Below are positions 59,519 to 64,000 of a stretch of 64,000 nucleotides of DNA, piece by piece. Under the pieces are notes generated by a model that was given only the letters and a program-made list of their open reading frames with translations, did no database searches and was not told where the DNA came from. The translations under genes and the position numbers were made by a program. Position 1 is the stretch's first letter, and every line of letters begins with the position of its first letter. This DNA comes from Chloranthus sessilifolius (taxonomy: Eukaryota; Streptophyta; Magnoliopsida; Chloranthales; Chloranthaceae). The stretch spans positions 6,082,001-6,146,000 of the forward strand of contig CM037591.1 of NCBI GenBank assembly GCA_021018995.1. The letters are read 5' to 3'.

Positions 59519-60429
59519 TGATTGGGACATCCAATTCAAGAAGCCACCTGTAATCTATCGAAGGCGAAAGAACGTGAAAGTGGTCCGAAAGAAGAACTGA
59601 TCAGATTCACGGAACTGATGAGTGTTTTAGTCGATCGATCGATTGAGGACAGAGTCTTGTGGGCAAACTAATTCTTCTCGTTCGATTGATCAATTCCAAA
59701 TTTTCGATCAATCGATCGATGGTGGACAGAACCTGCTGGTGAATTACTTATTTATCAGTCGATCGATCGATTCTAGAATCGATCAACTCTAGAATCGATC
59801 GATCGCGCGAGATATGACCGGATTTTGGTTTTCTTTGGCAAAAATTGTCGTTTTAGTATTTTAAGTTTTTAGAACTCTTATTTCGAGTTAGGGTTTGTAT
59901 TGCCCATTTAAAGGCTTGTAAAAACACTTTTAATTATTGATGGTTAATGAAATTTTGCTTTTGCAACTTTGAGAACTTTGCTTGAATTTTCTGTGAGGGT
60001 GTGATTCTCTCAACCGAAGAGCGATTGTTCGTCCCGCGTGCGGTTTGGTGCGAGGCCAACTTTTTCTCCTTCTCTATCTTCTCTTATCTACGAGTTACGT
60101 AAGTATCTAACCCTAATCTATCCATTCTGCCATTAAACTTAATCTTAGCATTTCCTTTTCGCACGGTAGCGAAAGAACCCGCTTGCGAGTTCGTTCAAAA
60201 CCCTATAACTGTCGGAGATGTAGTCGTTCGCTAAGAACCCTAATCTTTTAGATCTGATAGGGAACATATGCGAAAGTACACTGTTCCAGGATAGACCTAA
60301 AATCATTTAATTGAATATCTTAATATTTTCGATGGAAAACTATTAAAAATTTTGGTAGTTTAATTATTCTACATTAAATTTTCCTGTTAATCTCAGCCCT
60401 AGCATTTGCACGTGTTAGTTTCCGCATCA
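59519..60429 (+). repeat. 3' LTR of chromovirus
   Basis: 911 bp. Differs from the 5' LTR mostly by insertions and deletions within the palindrome cluster (about 59625-59805); the rest aligns easily. Confidence 0.93.
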
Positions 60430-60434
60430 ATGTG

Positions 60435-60977
60435 TTAAAGTGCTTTGAGTATTTGTATGGAAACAGGAAGATTGAGGATCTACTAAAACCAGTAATAACT
60501 ATTAGGTCTTCATAATATGGAAACCAAAGAATGGCTCACAAAATCACCCATCAATCTCTGCTTAAATTTTACCCATTGCCTTCACCTAAAAAATCACTAG
60601 ACTACTAAATAACAAGACAGGCGCATGCGTCAACATCACAGACAGATACTAGGTGTTGGACATGGCATCTTAAGGAAAGGGCGATAGATGCACACCCAGT
60701 TATATTAAGATACAAAAAAATATATACAAATACTTGAATGTAAATCAATGATAAAGAAAGGGATCGGCTCTCCCCAAAGATCTTATGAAGTGTCTCTTAG
60801 TGACCAGCAGAATTTTGCAGATATTGAAGGCCCCAAAATATGGACAATCAACTTCTGACAGGATTCCACACCTAAAATCCACTCCATCAGCAATGATTCC
60901 TCTGACACCCCATTAATCCATAAAGAAAAAGTAGTAACCTACTTCAACAATTTAAGGAAATGATAGAAAATACGAAT

Positions 60978-61018
<41 letters not shown>

Positions 61019-61370
61019 GCCCGGGATGCTACCTTCGAGGCCAATTGGGTACCATGTGGCTCCCAACCCTAGGTTCGGGTGCCACGGTTTGCCTAAGGTC
61101 AATCAACGACCATCTAAAAAACAAAACATAAACAAATGATTTTCCATCATTGAATTGAAGGTCAAAAGCTGAAAATTTTTAATGCATCATGTTTGAGCAA
61201 TGAACTAGGACATTTGACCTGTGATTTAAAGAGCAAAAAATCGAAAAGGAAACTTTTTTCTAAAAAAACTAGGGGATTGGCTGAACCCTTAGAGGATGTA
61301 GTGTAATTCGTGATCACATAGCGTGCAATCTAGCACTCGGAGATGGAAGCGCTACTATATATATATATAT
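60435..61370. other. non-coding, former intron sequence (B)
   Basis: Counterpart of 11811-12725. TA/GA microsatellites near 60980-61016 and a TA run at 61354-61380 are expanded compared with copy A. Confidence 0.5.
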
Positions 61371-61379
61371 ATATATATA

Positions 61380-62430
61380 TGGATAAAGGTTGTCTTTCTA
61401 ATTGTTGGTTTTTGGTCCTTGTTAATGGCTCACCTTTTGGTTACTTTCAAAGCTCACATGGTCTTCGACAAGGGGATCTGCTATCCCCTAGTCTGTTTAT
61501 TACTGCCAAAGAAGTCCTTCGTAGAGGCTTTTGCAAATTAAGTAATTTGAACCAAGTGGAAAAGTTTTCATCTTTGCACAACATCATATGTCCAAGTCAT
61601 CTCTTATTTGCCGATGATCTTCTCATATTTTCCAAGTTCACCATAAAATCACTTCCTCGTCTCTTAAATCTTTCCTTGGTGACTATGCCTCAATGTCTGG
61701 TCAATTAATTAAATTCTCCAAAAGTAGTTTTTTTTCCTAACAAGGCAACCCTCTATCAAATACGTCTTGTCGAAAGGGAACTTGGATTCACCAAAGGGAG
61801 GAACTTGGATTCACCAAAGGCTCCCTGCCAACAATTTAAGTTGGAGTTCCTTCAGTCTCCGAGCGCCAAACTCGAGATGCTTATTGGAACATAGTTGATA
61901 AGGTTAATGAAAAGGTAGCGGGTTAGAAGTTTAAATGTCTCTCAAAAGGAGGAAAGTTGGCACTTATCAAACATGTCTTATCTAGCATTCCAATCTATTT
62001 GTTATCCATCCTTCCAATTCCTAGATATGTTACCTAGAAAGTTGAACAGCATGTCTAATTTCTTTTGGCGAAAGAAACAAGGGAGGAACAAGTCTCACTA
62101 GGTTGCTTGGGAAAAAGTTACCAGGACGAAGGAAGGAGGTTTGGGCATCCGTTCTTTGCAAGATGTTCATAAAACGGCCATGGTTAAATTGAGTTGGAAG
62201 TCTTCTTCTGAAAAATCTACTTGGGGACGCACTGTATTGGATAAATATAATCTAGGTAAGCAATTATGGGAGGCACAGGCAAAGCCAACCCATTCTATAA
62301 TTTGGAGGGCCGTTTTCCCATGGATAAAACATGCAATCTTTCTATCAAAGTGGGATATCAAGTATGGTGATGAGACTTTCGTCCTCAACGACAATAGGAC
62401 TGGCTCGGGCCCATTAGTAGTCACTTAGGC
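61380..62430 (+). pseudogene. LINE reverse transcriptase fragment (B)
   Basis: Counterpart of 12737-13785: GLRQGDLLSPSLF (P to L change in the motif), LLFADDLLIF intact, GIRSLQDVHKTAM and KYGDETFVLND. A short tandem duplication (GGGAACTTGGATTCACCAAAG) at about 61776-61820 is private to copy B. Confidence 0.87.
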
Positions 62431-62443
62431 CTATTTGGCATAG

Positions 62444-62688
62444 CTCTCCGCCATGGCAGGGTTTACCTGCTTTAGCAGGTTCCCTTTCTCTTTTCTACAT
62501 CCCTGCTACCTGCTTTAGCAGGTCCCCCTTCTCCTTGGTAACTCCCTGCAGAGCAGGATTTACCTGCTTCAGCAATTCTCCCCTGCACTCTGCTCAACCC
62601 TTGCCAGAGCAGAATATTTGCTCTAACAAGGAGTTAGCAGAGAGAAAGTAAACCCTGCTTTGCAGGGAGTTAGCAAAGAGAAGGGGGG
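62444..62688. mobile_element. palindrome-rich MITE, left part (B)
   Basis: Counterpart of 13790-14031 with better-kept palindromes (CCTGCTTTAGCAGG twice, CTCCCTGCAGAG). Interrupted at the same base by the same minus-strand chromovirus. Confidence 0.6.
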
Positions 62689-64000
62689 TGATGCGGAAAC
62701 TAACACAAAGCAATGCTAGGGCTGAGATTAATAGAAAATTAATTTGAACAATTAAAAGGCAATTTTCTTTAACATATTATCACAGAAAATATCAATAGAT
62801 TCAATTAAATAATTTAATTATAGCCCAAACTAGTGTTACTTCACATACGTTCCCAATCGGATCTAAAAGATTAGGGTTCTTAATGAACGACTAGATCTCT
62901 GACAATTTTAGGGTTTCAAACGAACTCACAAGTGGGTTCTTTCAAATCCGTGTGAAAACAAAGGCAAATAATGATTTTAATAGTGAAGGGATAGATTAGG
63001 GTTAAGATACTTCCGCAACGCGTAGATCAAAAGAAGATAAAGAGGAGAGAAAAGTTGGCCTCGCACCAAACCGCATGCGGGACGAAGAATCGCTCTTAGG
63101 TCGAGAGAATCACACCCTCACAAAAAGTTTAATCAAAACTCTCAAACTTTGCAAAGAAAATTTTCATTAACCATCAATAATAAAAGTTGTTTTTACAAGC
63201 CTTTAAATAAGCAAAGCAAACCCTAACCCGAAATAAAAGAGTCATAATCAAGGTATTAAAATCGGTATCGGTATCGGGTATCGGTTTGCCCGAGGCCGAT
63301 ACGAATTGGCCAATACCGATACATATTGGTCATTTTAAAAATAAAATTAAATTTAAAAAAATAAAAACAAAGTCTCGGTTGTATAGCAGAATTTTTATTC
63401 TTAAAAAATTGATGGGAAAGAAGTGCACAGTGCACCATACCCTATCAAAATTTTTAAATGTATAAAAACCTCAAAAGTCAAAACTGAAAAGCTAGTGAAC
63501 ACATGTTGTGTTCTCATTCAGTAACCTACAAAAATTTTAATTGATGTGAGGTGATATGACATGACAACATAGCAAATGCACATAAAAAATTATAAAAAAC
63601 TGTTAGTTGGCAAAGAGTAAGGAGTAGGGACCGTAACGTCAGTAGACTCATTACCTCACAGCACATAAAATATTATAAAAACAGCCATACCTGTGCGTGT
63701 ACTAGTTGAAAGTTGAAACACATGCGCCCTGATTAACTAGTGGATACCCGATACGTATCGGCACCGACTCTGTCCACAATCGATCGATCGAAAGTTTGGA
63801 ACCGATCGATCGACCGAGAAGAATAAGTTCACCAAAAGACTTGTCCCCTGTCCTCAATTGATCGATCGAATGTCTAGGATCGATCGATCGACTAAAGCAT
63901 CTATCAATTCTTCCGGGATGCTTTCATAATCTTCTTCCTCCTTAGGTTATGGGCGGCTGTTGGAATTGGATGTCCCCATTAATTCTCCTCGGGTTAGAAG
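62689..64000 (-). mobile_element. minus-strand chromovirus LTR (B), cut by window
   Basis: LTR 62689-63981, same family and insertion point as 14032 in copy A. An hAT-type MITE sits in it at 63249-63768, accompanied by loss of LTR sequence at the right junction. 63982-64000 is the first internal sequence (CTCCTCGGGTTA). The ATCGATCGAT cluster lies at 63778-63895. Confidence 0.9.
63249..63768. mobile_element. hAT-type MITE, longer, right end lost
   Basis: Starts CAAGGTATTAAAATCGG with GGTATCGGTATCGGG units, has about 400 bp of AT-rich interior, then GATACCCGATACGTATCGG, but the matching CCTTG end and 8-bp duplication are missing. The right break joins directly to LTR sequence TCTGTCCACAATCG. 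Confidence 0.7.

Larger units (their letters stand above)
53936..60429 (+). mobile_element. chromovirus (Ty3) provirus, plus strand, dead
   Basis: 6494 bp with LTRs 53936-54827 and 59519-60429 and the 5-bp target duplication ATGTG (53931-53935, 60430-60434). PBS TTGGTATCGGAG begins two bases past the 5' LTR, near the usual initiator-Met site. Same family as the minus-strand element at 14032-20498. Gag, protease, RT, RNase H, integrase and chromodomain are all present in order, all with stops or frameshifts. An hAT-type MITE sits in the RNase H-integrase region. Confidence 0.95.
46952..64000. repeat. copy B of large direct duplication
   Basis: Homologous to 3875 onward; continues past the window. 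Holds the intact-length chromovirus that is a solo LTR in A, a SINE cut down in A, and two extra hAT-type MITEs. It lacks the Mutator-type MITE region of A (8590-9178). Confidence 0.9.

Overview
The window is nuclear DNA of a flowering plant, AT-rich and dominated by transposable elements. Plant origin is shown by plant-type LTR retrotransposons (Tekay/Del and a second chromovirus with chromodomains, a Tat-like Ty3 element, a copia gag relic), two plant L1-type LINEs, hAT and Mutator-type DNA elements, tRNA-derived SINEs, and the exons of a plant SP1-type chloroplast-envelope E3 ubiquitin ligase. The species cannot be read from the sequence. I found no intact host gene.

Layout: 1-3874 holds a leader/LTR scrap and two diverged Tekay-type LTR relics placed head to head, each with a palindrome array. 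A tract starting at 3875 (copy A) is repeated in direct orientation from 46952 to the right edge of the window (copy B), about 90 percent alike by eye. Each copy carries, in order, a dead hAT transposase, a short tandem-repeat tract, a long unclassified non-coding tract, 3' exons of the E3 ligase (minus strand), a chromovirus insertion site, a LINE, a palindromic MITE and a minus-strand chromovirus. In A the chromovirus site holds only a solo LTR; in B it still holds the whole element, with the same ATGTG target duplication.

The E3 ligase pseudogene in copy A can be followed from a probable 5' UTR exon (about 32.7 kb) and coding exons 1 and 2 (31.85-31.60 kb), through exons at 22.98, 22.67, 10.64, 10.43 and 9.54 kb. 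Its introns have been filled by a copia gag fragment, an L1 LINE (24.2-28.6 kb), SINEs, a second LINE, a chromovirus and a solo LTR, so a normally compact gene covers about 23 kb. The RING domain is lost in both copies, and one stop codon is shared, so decay began before the duplication.

The middle of the window (32.8-46.9 kb) is intergenic: Mutator-type MITEs with 9-bp target duplications, AT microsatellites, the 3' end of a Tat-like element with a proline-rich reading frame, and the integrase end plus a 2.75-kb LTR of a Tekay element.

The strongest unexplained pattern is that unrelated LTR families here each carry arrays of short palindromes centred on TCGA. One array has 19 copies of TGATCGATCA, neighbours mostly 19-21 bp apart. 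Three diverged Tekay LTRs also share a splice-site-like frame around a short acidic reading frame.
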